DNA of 11,599 nucleotides from assembly GCA_903905685.1 (NCBI GenBank), contig CAIVHI010000110.1:1-11599 (forward strand), given 5' to 3'. This document shows, one piece after another, positions 1-6,394 of the stretch (the first letter of the stretch is position 1; every line of letters starts with the position of its first letter). The DNA comes from an uncultured Bacteroidota bacterium. Its GTDB lineage: Bacteria > Bacteroidota > Bacteroidia > Chitinophagales > Chitinophagaceae. The notes beneath the pieces are model-generated. The model was not told the DNA's origin. It was given only the letters and a program-made list of their open reading frames with translations, and made no database searches. A program made the position numbers and the translations under genes.

Positions 1-15
1 AGCCCCCGCCGCGAA

Positions 16-67
16 GGCCGGTAAAACTTAAATGCGTCGTTTTTTAGAGTGGTTTTACAGCACGGCC
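16..67. repeat. Imperfect inverted repeat, potential hairpin
   Basis: GGCCGGTAAAAC at 16-27 pairs with GTTTTAC at 52-58 and CGGCC at 63-67, with a four-base bulge (AGCA) between the two right-hand blocks. That gives 12 base pairs around a 24-base loop. A third copy of GTAAAAC lies at 74-80. It sits just after a GC-rich start of the window that could be the tail of an upstream gene, so it may be a 3'-end structure, but no clean U-run follows. Function is unknown. Confidence 0.3.
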
Positions 68-254
68 AAAATTGTAAAACGGTTGAAAAATAGAGAGTAT
101 GACATTACGGATGTATTCACAGTGGTGCGGCCTTAGTGCTGCTTCGCGTTTAAAAAAAGTAACGCAAATTGCCAACCAATGGTAATCTTCCTTATATCTT
201 CTTAAGCAAAGGTTCGGTCTTCCTGAACATTACGAATAAAAGCAAATATAATAC

Positions 255-1844
255 ATGAAAACTATTTTAATTTTCCTGACTTCATTAGTGTGTCTTTTTT
301 GTAGTGTAGGCGCCAGGGCACAAAGCGCTCCGGTTATCCAGTATTCTCAACTTTACGGTGGCGCCCAAGATGACCATCCCGGACCAATTGTACAAACACC
401 GGATAAAGGTTTTGTGATAGCCGGATGGACACAGTCGGTTGATGGGCAAGTAGTAGGCTATCATGGCGGTATGGAAGATGGCTGGGTGGTAAAAAATGAT
501 TCTGCAGGTAATTTTTTGTGGGGAAAAGCGATTGGCGGTAGTGGAGAGGATATATGTAATTCCCTGACGATCACCCCCAATTATTACATCGTCGGTGGTT
601 ATTACAATTCAAGTGATGGCGATTTCGATACGCTGGCCCACCCAGTCTCCACTAGTCATAATATGGGCTATCTGGCTTGGCTCGATCCTGCCAATGGCAG
701 CATAAAGCGGATAAAAAGTTATTCGGGTGACGTAAATGGCGAAATTTATGGTGTGCAGGCTTTGCCGAACGGCAACATCATACTATTAGGTCGGATGTTT
801 CAGACCGGACAGGTAAAAAATATGTGGATAGCGATGCTGGACAGCGTGGGCACTATACTCTGGAGTAAATACTATGGAACTGGCTCTACTGCATCCAACG
901 AAATGCCTACTAGTATTATGCGCAAATCGGGCGGCGGATTCGTTGCAACTGCTCAAACCACGGGCAACGGTGGCGACGTAACCGGTTTTCATGGCGCTGC
1001 CGATATTTGGATACTCAATATAGATGATACCGGAAAAATACTTTGGGCAAAATGCTATGGTGGCACCTCGGGCGAGGGTTCGTGTGGTGCTTTCGAAGCA
1101 AGTGATGGTGGTCTTATTTGTGCTGGCGAAACGCAAAGCAGCGACGGCGATGTAACTGGGTTTCACGGTGGCGAAGACTACTGGGTTTTTAAAACCGATG
1201 ATACAGGCAAGTTACTTTGGTCTACAGCCGTAGGGGGTTCGGGCACCGAGTTCATTTCCAATATGCAAGGAACGTGCGATGGGGGTGTGATAATGGCCGG
1301 ATATACCAATTCTACCGACGGCGATGTTACGGGTCTCAATGGTCCTTACGATCTTTTTATGGTGAGACTGGACTCTTCCGGCCATATTGTCTGGGAGCAT
1401 ACCTATGGAAGTTCGGGTGTGGATTACGAAGGGCGTATGATCGTAACAGATGACAATGGTTATGCGCTGGTTGGTTTTACCGGTACTGCTGATATTGATG
1501 TGAGTGGTGCGCTACACGGTTACGGAGATATATGGTTTGCCAAATTAGCGACAGATAGTCTGGAGAATTTTTGTCAGCCATTGTCAGTCACGCCCCGTGC
1601 TGGTATGGTTGCTACAACTCCGTCAGTCTTTCCCAATCCTACTACTGGAATTCTGTATTTACATGGCGCTGGTTTTCAGTCCGTTGTTAATATTTATGAC
1701 ATGTTGGGTCAGCATATGTTTACAGGAACAATAATCTCCGATTCCACGACGATAAATTTAGATTTCCTCGCTCCGGGTACTTACTTTATGCGGATTACTG
1801 ACAACTCCGGAAACAGAACTGTAGCGAAATTGATAAAGCAATAG
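255..1844 (+). CDS. Secreted repeat (beta-propeller-like) protein with type IX secretion sorting domain
   Basis: This 529-residue protein begins with a Sec signal peptide (hydrophobic residues 4-18, likely cleavage after A-R-A at residue 22). Residues about 30-440 are six to seven imperfect repeats of roughly 60 residues. Each runs: D-x-x-G-x-x-L-W-x-K, then a Y-G-G/G-G-S-G turn, then D-G-G-x-x-x-A-G-x-T, then S-D-G-D-V-T-G-F-H-G, then a W-hydrophobic strand. This pattern fits a beta-propeller. The last ~72 residues are a type A T9SS C-terminal domain: F-P-N-P-T-T-G at 459-465, V-N-I-Y-D-M-L-G-Q, L-A-P-G-T-Y-F-M-R-I, and a basic end A-K-L-I-K-Q. By family knowledge such proteins are exported through T9SS and released or anchored at the cell surface. 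The substrate is unknown. Upstream 200 bp is AT-rich and shows no perfect TAnnTTTG. The start is the only Met that gives a signal peptide. Confidence 0.9.
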   Translation: MKTILIFLTSLVCLFCSVGARAQSAPVIQYSQLYGGAQDDHPGPIVQTPDKGFVIAGWTQSVDGQVVGYHGGMEDGWVVKNDSAGNFLWGKAIGGSGEDICNSLTITPNYYIVGGYYNSSDGDFDTLAHPVSTSHNMGYLAWLDPANGSIKRIKSYSGDVNGEIYGVQALPNGNIILLGRMFQTGQVKNMWIAMLDSVGTILWSKYYGTGSTASNEMPTSIMRKSGGGFVATAQTTGNGGDVTGFHGAADIWILNIDDTGKILWAKCYGGTSGEGSCGAFEASDGGLICAGETQSSDGDVTGFHGGEDYWVFKTDDTGKLLWSTAVGGSGTEFISNMQGTCDGGVIMAGYTNSTDGDVTGLNGPYDLFMVRLDSSGHIVWEHTYGSSGVDYEGRMIVTDDNGYALVGFTGTADIDVSGALHGYGDIWFAKLATDSLENFCQPLSVTPRAGMVATTPSVFPNPTTGILYLHGAGFQSVVNIYDMLGQHMFTGTIISDSTTINLDFLAPGTYFMRITDNSGNRTVAKLIKQ

Positions 1845-1883
1845 CCGCAAAAAAATCAACCTGATCCTGAAGGCCGCTTCGCG

Positions 1884-2066
1884 TCATTGAATTCCCGATG
1901 GAAGTACGCCTAGCTTGATGACCTTAAATGTGTCTTTAATGCCATCATCAGTGAGGATAGTGACAAAATGGACTCCACGGGGCAGAAGGCTAGCGAAACT
2001 GATCTTGCAAAGGTTTGGATCCAATATAACCAATGCAGGCAAATAAACGGTAACAACCCCACCTTT
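1884..2066 (-). pseudogene. Remnant of a T9SS type A sorting domain (C-terminal fragment)
   Basis: Reading the minus strand from 2066 to the TGA at 1886-1884 gives a 60-residue open segment without a start codon, preceded in frame by a TAG (2069-2067). Its middle and end look like a T9SS tail: I-S-F-A-S-L-L-P-R-G-V-H-F-V-T-I-L, then T-D-D-G, then F-K-V-I-K-L-G. This matches the family pattern L-x-x-L-P-x-G-x-Y-x-x-x-I-x-T-x-x-G...K-x-x-K. The upstream half (V-V-T-V-Y-L) is degraded, and the conserved P-N-P motif and the whole passenger protein are missing. It faces the intact T9SS protein at 255-1844 and abuts the truncated McrC-like gene. I infer it is the 3' end of a lost secreted protein gene. 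The domain call is from pattern recognition alone. Confidence 0.6.
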
Positions 2067-2077
2067 CTAGGATAGAT

Positions 2078-2524
2078 ATGAGCAAGCTATTCGAGTTGTA
2101 TGTGTTGGGGTTGTTGAAAGAACGGTTTGTGAATGACGTAAAGTATCAGTATCGCTCATTCTGGAATGAACTTGACTTTCTACTGAACGAAAAGCAAAAT
2201 GGGGGATATAAAATGGTAATTGGCACCAAGTACAAGCCTATTTACCAAAATGAAGATAAAAAGGATTGGGACATAGAAAATATTCGCCAGATTAGTGGCT
2301 ACGCCCGGTTGGAAACTGTTTACAAGGAATTATTTGGCCTCTTCGATGAAAACAATCCCCAAACAATTGACTGCTTGATAATTTACCCCGAAGCAGTGAG
2401 CCATATAAATGAGGTTATCAATACTCTACCACACGGCCTAAAAGCTGATAAAATTAGTTCATTTGTAAAGTTCTATAAAGTAGGGGTAAAGTCGCCAATA
2501 TTGAAAACTGAATTGTATTTCTAA
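2078..2524 (+). CDS. N-terminally truncated McrC-like restriction nuclease, probably a pseudogene
   Basis: This 148-residue frame resembles only the C-terminal PD-(D/E)XK nuclease domain of McrC-type proteins (normally about 350-450 residues), the nuclease partner of the GTPase McrB that cuts methylcytosine DNA. Recognisable parts: M-S-K-L-F-E-L-Y-V at 1-9, E-L-D-F-L-L at 31-36, V-I-G-T-K-Y-K at 47-53, and I-R-Q-I-S-G-Y-A-R at 69-77. In the family the second block is normally (V/I)-D-T-K-Y-K. Here residue 49 is Gly (GGC, 2222-2224), so one acid of the D...DxK site is lost, while D33 and K51 remain. In-frame codons before the ATG still read I-D, as in homologues, so the Met is probably internal and the gene was cut near 2060-2072. 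No mcrB-like gene is nearby. The frame is open to a normal stop, so recent decay or a leftover accessory role are both possible; an active nuclease is unlikely. Confidence 0.72.
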   Translation: MSKLFELYVLGLLKERFVNDVKYQYRSFWNELDFLLNEKQNGGYKMVIGTKYKPIYQNEDKKDWDIENIRQISGYARLETVYKELFGLFDENNPQTIDCLIIYPEAVSHINEVINTLPHGLKADKISSFVKFYKVGVKSPILKTELYF

Positions 2525-2588
2525 GCATTAACTAGCGTAAAATTCTATTCAGCAAATATCAATACATGGGAGTTCCAGCTGCAATCCC

Positions 2589-3161
2589 TTAATTCACCTT
2601 GGCTCCCTCAGCCGTCTTTTTGATTTTCTCGTGGCTCTTCTTCACCTTCTTTTCAAATAACAGAGCGGGTTTGTTGCTGAATTTGCCGCCACGGAAAGCG
2701 TGCTTGCGGGCATTGAACCTCACTTCAAGCGAGTGCTGGTTGAAGTCCACGGTACTGATGCACTTGCCCTTTGAGCCCGTTTCCTTTATATTGTCGGTCT
2801 GCAAACGATACACATTGCCACCGGCACATACTTCCGGAACGAATTTCAGGTTGATGTCGCTACCGAAGGTGAGCGTCAGTACATTGGGCTTCCAGTCAAC
2901 CACTTTGCCGTAGGTGAATTTCTTGACTTTGATGTTGTTCTTCTTCTTGGAGTCCACAATGGTCACCTTGCCGTCTTTCACTATGTTCTGCTCGGTGTTG
3001 AACCGGCCGTGTATTTTGATGTTGCGGTCTAGGTAAAATTGGGCCTGACGCACAGAGGTATCGTTAAATCCTTCCATGTGCTCCTGTTTCAGGTATCCGT
3101 AACGGTAGCAGGAGGAGAACAATACGGGGAGGGCTAAAAGCAGCAGGAGGTTTTTTTTCAT
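2589..3161 (-). CDS. Uncharacterised lipoprotein
   Basis: From the ATG at 3161 this is a 190-residue protein with a classic lipoprotein signal: M-K-K-N, five Leu, then L-F-S-S-C with the lipid-bearing Cys at residue 18. A start seven codons upstream (3182) is open but would put charged residues before M-K-K, and the -7 promoter element at 3182-3189 overlaps it, so 3161 is preferred. The mature part is rich in Lys and predicted beta strands (V-K-D-G-K-V-T-I-V, N-V-L-T-L-T-F) and ends in a Lys-rich tail (K-K-V-K-K-S-H-E-K-I-K-K). The segment Q-A-Q-F-Y-L-D-R-N-I-K-I recalls small Bacteroidota lipoproteins that carry Q-F-Y-L-S-x-x-I; that resemblance is weak. Tyr-Arg-Tyr follows the Cys, not the acidic signal linked to surface export, so a periplasm-facing anchor is more likely. 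Function unknown. It is transcribed alone. Confidence 0.8.
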   Translation of the reverse strand: MKKNLLLLLALPVLFSSCYRYGYLKQEHMEGFNDTSVRQAQFYLDRNIKIHGRFNTEQNIVKDGKVTIVDSKKKNNIKVKKFTYGKVVDWKPNVLTLTFGSDINLKFVPEVCAGGNVYRLQTDNIKETGSKGKCISTVDFNQHSLEVRFNARKHAFRGGKFSNKPALLFEKKVKKSHEKIKKTAEGAKVN

Positions 3162-3181
3162 GGCTTTGCGTTTCTGGAACA

Positions 3182-3189
3182 CAAAATTA
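3182..3189 (-). promoter_or_regulatory. -7 promoter element of the lipoprotein gene
   Basis: The minus strand reads TAATTTTG, an exact match to the Bacteroidota -7 consensus TAnnTTTG. Transcription would start near 3175 and leave a leader of about 14 bases before the ATG at 3161. I see no convincing TTTG at about -33; the inverted repeat at 3200-3242 occupies that side. Confidence 0.6.
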
Positions 3190-3199
3190 CCGAGAATCG

Positions 3200-3242
3200 A
3201 TTATTTATTTGCCATCCAATGCTTTACACGCAAATAAATAAT
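3200..3242. repeat. Perfect 13-bp inverted repeat upstream of the lipoprotein promoter
   Basis: ATTATTTATTTGC at 3200-3212 is the exact reverse complement of GCAAATAAATAAT at 3230-3242, with a 17-base spacer. On the minus strand it lies immediately upstream of the -7 element and covers about -25 to -68 from the inferred start. This is where an activator or repressor dimer, or a pair of dimers, would bind. A transcribed hairpin is unlikely because the arms lie upstream of the promoter. No plus-strand gene uses it as a terminator. Confidence 0.65.
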
Positions 3243-3317
3243 GCAGTGCCGCAGCCGTTTTGCCGCGTTAGCGAAAATTTTCGGTGTTATGAATTTTTCG
3301 GCTTGAAAGTTATGCAC

Positions 3318-3325
3318 TAACTTTG
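3318..3325 (+). promoter_or_regulatory. Plus-strand -7-like element with no annotated gene
   Basis: TAACTTTG is an exact TAnnTTTG match on the plus strand. A T-rich stretch (3294-3298) about 20 bases upstream could serve as a weak -33 region. It would start an RNA near 3332 that runs into the hairpin at 3356-3387 and antisense to the 3' end of the gene at 3404-4789. A chance match is quite possible. Confidence 0.3.
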
Positions 3326-3355
3326 GCGGCAGTTGTGAATTTAATGGTTAGTAAA

Positions 3356-3387
3356 TGAGAGCTGCGGGATTCCTCCTGCGGCTCTTG
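3356..3387. terminator. Hairpin just beyond the end of the rRNA methyltransferase gene (candidate terminator)
   Basis: GAGCTGCGGGA (3359-3369) and TCCTGCGGCTC (3374-3384) form an 11-bp stem with a four-base loop; the flanks extend it to 3356-3387. It lies 17 bases past the stop of the minus-strand operon, where a terminator is expected. However, the stem is fully paired only as plus-strand RNA (G-U pairs); as minus-strand RNA the same positions are two A-C mismatches. The following tract on the minus strand is only moderately U-rich. Confidence 0.4.
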
Positions 3388-3403
3388 CCATTTCAGGCCC
3401 ATT

Positions 3404-4789
3404 TCAATCATCCAGATCCATCCTGATGCGCCAATGCTTGGGCAGGTAGTTGTTGGCGCGGTTGCCCAGCAACTTGGCCCACCCCAGTGGTAGTCCGGCA
3501 TATTTGACCAAATGCCAACCGGTTGCCGACGATGAATAATCGAAAGGTGCCTTTTTGAGGTAATGTAAGGCTGCATCCCTATCGGTGTCTACATGCGGTA
3601 GGTTTTGGGCGGCGCAGATGCTGAGGGCAACATCGTGTGCCGGCACCCATTCATTGCGGCCCGACATCCCCAACCGTACACCCGCCTTCCTAAAATACAG
3701 TTTCTTTTGTAGCAACTTGAAATCGGCCTCGTGGCCCGGCCGCAACGCCGAAAACTCGTCGGTGCCCGTGGGCAATACCACGAAGTCTGACCCGTCTAAT
3801 AGGTAGGCCGATGCGGCACCGGCCTTTTTGTCGTGGGCAGATTTGAATTTCATATTGCTGCCGGCCCCGGGCGAGCCCTGTTTGCGCAAGGCGGCTATGA
3901 AAAACCCCTCCCCGGGCACGCGGTCGGGAAAGAACCGGTAGGCGGCCAGCCCATGTTTTGGGGTGGTGACGGGAAATACTCCCCAACCTAAATCTAAGGG
4001 TATCGGCACCGATTCCATACCGTATTGTTCGGCGGCGGTATCCAAAACATGCTCATCTTCGGCAGTAGAATAGGAGCACGTGGAGTAAACGAGGACGCCG
4101 CCCGGTTTCAAGGCCGGAAACACATCTGCCAATATGCGGTCTTGGCGCGCCGCACACATTGCGACATTTTCAGCCGTCCAATTTTTCAAGGCTGCACCAT
4201 CCTTGCGGAACAGGCCCGAGCCGCTGCACGGTACGTCGGCAATAATGATGTCGAAAAAATCGGTCAAGGTAGTGAAGTCGCGCGGGTCGTTGGCGGTAAC
4301 GAAGGTGTTGGGATATCCCCAACGTACCATATTCTCCTCCAATATCGAGGCGCGCGTCCGGATGACCTCATTCGAAACCAACATGCTGTCGCCGTCCAGC
4401 ACCGATGCGGCAAGTGAGCTTTTGCCTCCCGGTGCTGCACAAAGGTCGAGCACGCGCAAGCCTGTGCGACCTTCGATGACGTGAACCAGAACATGGTGCA
4501 AGAACTGTGACGAAGCCTCCTGCACGTAATAGGCACCCGCATGGTAGAGCGGGTCGAGCGTAAACACGGGGCGTTGGGCGAGGATGCGCCCGGTTGGGCA
4601 CCAAGGCAGGGGTGCGGCGTCGGCAAATGCAGCCGACGGCTTGAGCGGATGCAGTCTTACCGACAGTGCCGGGGGCCGGCTGTGGGCATCGCAAAACGGC
4701 TCCTGCTGAAAGCCCGGCACTTGCGCCAAGTCGGCCAGCAGTGCATCGGGGATGTTGGGGGTAGGCATTTCGGCCTCAAAATTAGCCAT
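3404..4789 (-). CDS. rsmF: 16S rRNA (cytosine-C5) methyltransferase, RsmF/YebU-like
   Basis: This 461-residue protein uses S-adenosylmethionine to methylate carbon 5 of a cytosine in rRNA (RsmF modifies C1407 of 16S rRNA in E. coli; the site here is inferred). The NOL1/NOP2/Sun core has the AdoMet motif D-L-C-A-A-P-G-G-K-S-S at 115-125, motif IV A-D-V-P-C-S-G-S-G with Cys188, and motif VI Y-S-T-C-S-Y-S with the nucleophile Cys238. F-R-K-D follows motif IV, as in RsmF. Residues about 310-461 form the RsmF-type C-terminal RNA-binding part, ending G-W-H-L-V-K-Y-A-G-L-P-L-G-W-A-K...N-N-Y-L-P-K-H-W-R. Length agrees with E. coli RsmF (479). The open frame continues to 5050, but those 87 codons overlap the upstream gene in another frame and are not protein-like; M-A-N-F at 4789 is chosen, with M-P-T-P-N at 4768 as alternative. 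It starts 14 bp after the preceding stop, so it is last in the operon. Confidence 0.9.
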   Translation of the reverse strand: MANFEAEMPTPNIPDALLADLAQVPGFQQEPFCDAHSRPPALSVRLHPLKPSAAFADAAPLPWCPTGRILAQRPVFTLDPLYHAGAYYVQEASSQFLHHVLVHVIEGRTGLRVLDLCAAPGGKSSLAASVLDGDSMLVSNEVIRTRASILEENMVRWGYPNTFVTANDPRDFTTLTDFFDIIIADVPCSGSGLFRKDGAALKNWTAENVAMCAARQDRILADVFPALKPGGVLVYSTCSYSTAEDEHVLDTAAEQYGMESVPIPLDLGWGVFPVTTPKHGLAAYRFFPDRVPGEGFFIAALRKQGSPGAGSNMKFKSAHDKKAGAASAYLLDGSDFVVLPTGTDEFSALRPGHEADFKLLQKKLYFRKAGVRLGMSGRNEWVPAHDVALSICAAQNLPHVDTDRDAALHYLKKAPFDYSSSATGWHLVKYAGLPLGWAKLLGNRANNYLPKHWRIRMDLDD

Positions 4790-4803
4790 TATCCATACAG
4801 GAA

Positions 4804-5928
4804 TCAGAAACCGACCCCCATGCCGAATTCCACATACTGCGCTACAGCACCGTGGGTGAGCAAGCGGGTGGTGATGGCCACCGTTTTTAGGATACCCATT
4901 TCGCGTTGCAACACGTAGTAGGTCCCCCCAAATCGTTCGTAGAACGGCACGAAGGCGAGAAAGGTCTGCTTGTAATAAACCCCCATTTCTATGGATATGC
5001 CTACATGGCCCACCAGGAACTCGTTGCCCGCAAACACCGCGCCGTCCCAAGCATTCTGCTTCTCGTGACCATAGTCTACCCCGTAGTGTTTCAGGAAGGC
5101 ATAGGTGCTCTGGCTATAGTCGGCATAAGTGCCAAAGAAAATTTTGTCTTTCCCCCCCAGTCGCCTGGCTTCCGATAGGCTTACCACATAAGTGGGCAAT
5201 TCCGGATTGCCGGTGGTGCGGGCTTCATTGTAGGCAATGCCCAACCGCAACTCGGTATACCAATGGTTGGGGGGTGTTTTGGCAGTATCGGGCTCCACAT
5301 GTTTGGGCCGGGATGTTACAGGTGCATACCGAAACCCGATGTGCGCCCCATAAACATTGATGCCCAAGTTGGGATTGCGGTAATCGCCGTTCGACATGTG
5401 CGTGAATTGTGCCCCTGCCTGCAAGTCGAAGTGGTTGTTGAGGTGGTAGCGGAGGTCGGTCATGAAGATGCCGAAATCGTTGATGTGGGTACCTATAGCC
5501 ACGTTCACGGTATCTATGGGGGGCGTTGTTTGATAGTGCTTGGAAATATAGCCCACCCCATCGCCCAGCCTAAAGGTCCACTCCCAGTTTCCGCGCCGCA
5601 GAAATGTCATCTGCACATCTGTATACAGGCCTATGCTCTGCCCGTAAACGCTGTTCATGCCATAGTCGATATAGGTAAGGCCAAAGCCCACTACAGGGTA
5701 GTGGCGAATTTTGTGCCAAGGCTTGCGTCCATAGGTTTTCCAGAGGAAATTGACATCATAGCAAGTGGTCAAGGTAGGTATAGGGAGCGTGAATTTTTCG
5801 GAGTGTTTCACCACTTTTCCGGCCATGAAATTGCCTTCCACCCCAAAGCCCGGCTGGAACTGCTGTGCCACTACCGGTAGCGACAATTGGACGACAAGCA
5901 ATAAGAATAGGACGACCCGTAGTTGCAA
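4804..5928 (-). CDS. Acyloxyacyl hydrolase / PagL-like outer-membrane protein
   Basis: The 374-residue product has a signal peptide (hydrophobic residues 4-20, cleavage likely after V-V-A at 21) and alternating, aromatic-rich strands ending in Phe, as in outer-membrane beta-barrels. Residues 174-201 (A-Q-F-T-H-M-S-N-G, N-P-N-L-G-I-N, then G-F-R-Y) match the signature of PagL, the lipid A 3-O-deacylase: H177 and S179 correspond to its catalytic His-x-Ser. The family's catalytic Glu falls at position 191, which is Asn here. PagL itself is about 150 residues, so the second half (about 222-374: W-Y-T-E-L-R-L-G-I-A-Y, K-I-F-F-G-T-Y-A-D-Y) is an extra, strand-rich region, perhaps completing a larger barrel. 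Likely role: trimming lipid A acyl chains, or a structural derivative. It is the middle gene of the minus operon, 28 bp after the MGMT-like gene and 14 bp before rsmF. Deacylase activity is inferred and not certain. Confidence 0.75.
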   Translation of the reverse strand: MQLRVVLFLLLVVQLSLPVVAQQFQPGFGVEGNFMAGKVVKHSEKFTLPIPTLTTCYDVNFLWKTYGRKPWHKIRHYPVVGFGLTYIDYGMNSVYGQSIGLYTDVQMTFLRRGNWEWTFRLGDGVGYISKHYQTTPPIDTVNVAIGTHINDFGIFMTDLRYHLNNHFDLQAGAQFTHMSNGDYRNPNLGINVYGAHIGFRYAPVTSRPKHVEPDTAKTPPNHWYTELRLGIAYNEARTTGNPELPTYVVSLSEARRLGGKDKIFFGTYADYSQSTYAFLKHYGVDYGHEKQNAWDGAVFAGNEFLVGHVGISIEMGVYYKQTFLAFVPFYERFGGTYYVLQREMGILKTVAITTRLLTHGAVAQYVEFGMGVGF

Positions 5929-5956
5929 AAAAGCCTTTTTGCCACCAAGGTAATGA

Positions 5957-6394
5957 TTACCGCTTGCTTTGCACTTTAACTTTTAGGTGCTCCTTGGCCT
6001 GCATGAGGGTGAGGAATTCGGCACCGAACGACAATTTTTTGGCGGCGGGAGAGGAGGGGTCCACCATGCGCCAAAACGGGGTGACGTCTTCGATGGGCTT
6101 GCCGCCTCCGTACGCTTCGAATGCCGCCTCGGCAGCTATCCTTACAAAGATGCCGGCCGTAATTGGGCAGCAATAATCGGCATGGTATGTCGCCGCGAGG
6201 TCGGCCCGCATTTGGGAGAATGGTGTAAATGAGCCTTCGGGAATGTTGCGGATATAGGCATCCACCACCTCTGGAGTGGTGACCACCAAGGTAGCACCCT
6301 CGGGTATATCGGCAAATTTCTTGTCGCAACGCACCACTTTTACCGCAGCGCCCGTATGCAGTTTTTCCTGCCAAGACTTCTTGTTGTAAGCCAT
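5957..6394 (-). CDS. MGMT/ATL-like family protein (alkyltransferase-like fold, no acceptor Cys evident)
   Basis: The 145-residue protein resembles the uncharacterised 'MGMT family' proteins related to O6-alkylguanine-DNA alkyltransferases and the Atl1 flippases. Recognisable parts: K-K-S-W-Q-E-K-L at 5-12, I-P-E-G-S-F-T-P-F-S-Q-M-R-A-D-L-A at 51-67 (like the helix-turn-helix entry of the fold), C-C-P-I-T-A-G-I-F-V-R-I-A-A at 75-88, and T-P-F-W-R-M-V at 105-111. In true methyltransferases the last block is P-C-H-R-V with the acceptor Cys; here that position is not Cys, so suicide demethylation is unlikely. C75 and C76 sit elsewhere. A role in recognising modified DNA or RNA is inference. It is the first gene of the minus operon, with no perfect TAnnTTTG upstream. 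An overlapping frame at 5976-6413 is a shadow of low protein quality. Confidence 0.7.
   Translation of the reverse strand: MAYNKKSWQEKLHTGAAVKVVRCDKKFADIPEGATLVVTTPEVVDAYIRNIPEGSFTPFSQMRADLAATYHADYCCPITAGIFVRIAAEAAFEAYGGGKPIEDVTPFWRMVDPSSPAAKKLSFGAEFLTLMQAKEHLKVKVQSKR

Noticed and set aside
2..31. Possible end of an upstream gene (frame ending in Ala/Lys-rich residues and TAA)
   Set aside because: Nine codons are too few to support a gene call, although the GC-rich composition is compatible with one.
32..136. Small plus-strand ORF of 34 codons near the window start
   Set aside because: It begins right after an in-frame TAA, has no promoter or family signal, and such short frames are common by chance.
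1845..1860. A-run after the secreted protein gene as terminator
   Set aside because: The run is A on the plus strand with no stable stem before it, so it does not fit a terminator for that gene.
3162..3182. Upstream in-frame ATG for the lipoprotein
   Set aside because: It would place M-F-Q-K-R-K-A before a standard lipoprotein signal and would overlap the -7 promoter element at 3182-3189.
4790..5050. 87-codon N-terminal extension of the rRNA methyltransferase open frame
   Set aside because: It overlaps the PagL-like gene in another frame, has biased, non-protein-like composition, and the family N-terminus begins at the Met at 4789.
5263..5880. 205-codon plus-strand frame opposite the PagL-like gene
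   Set aside because: Its composition mirrors the antisense of strand-rich coding DNA; the opposite strand has a signal peptide and family motifs.
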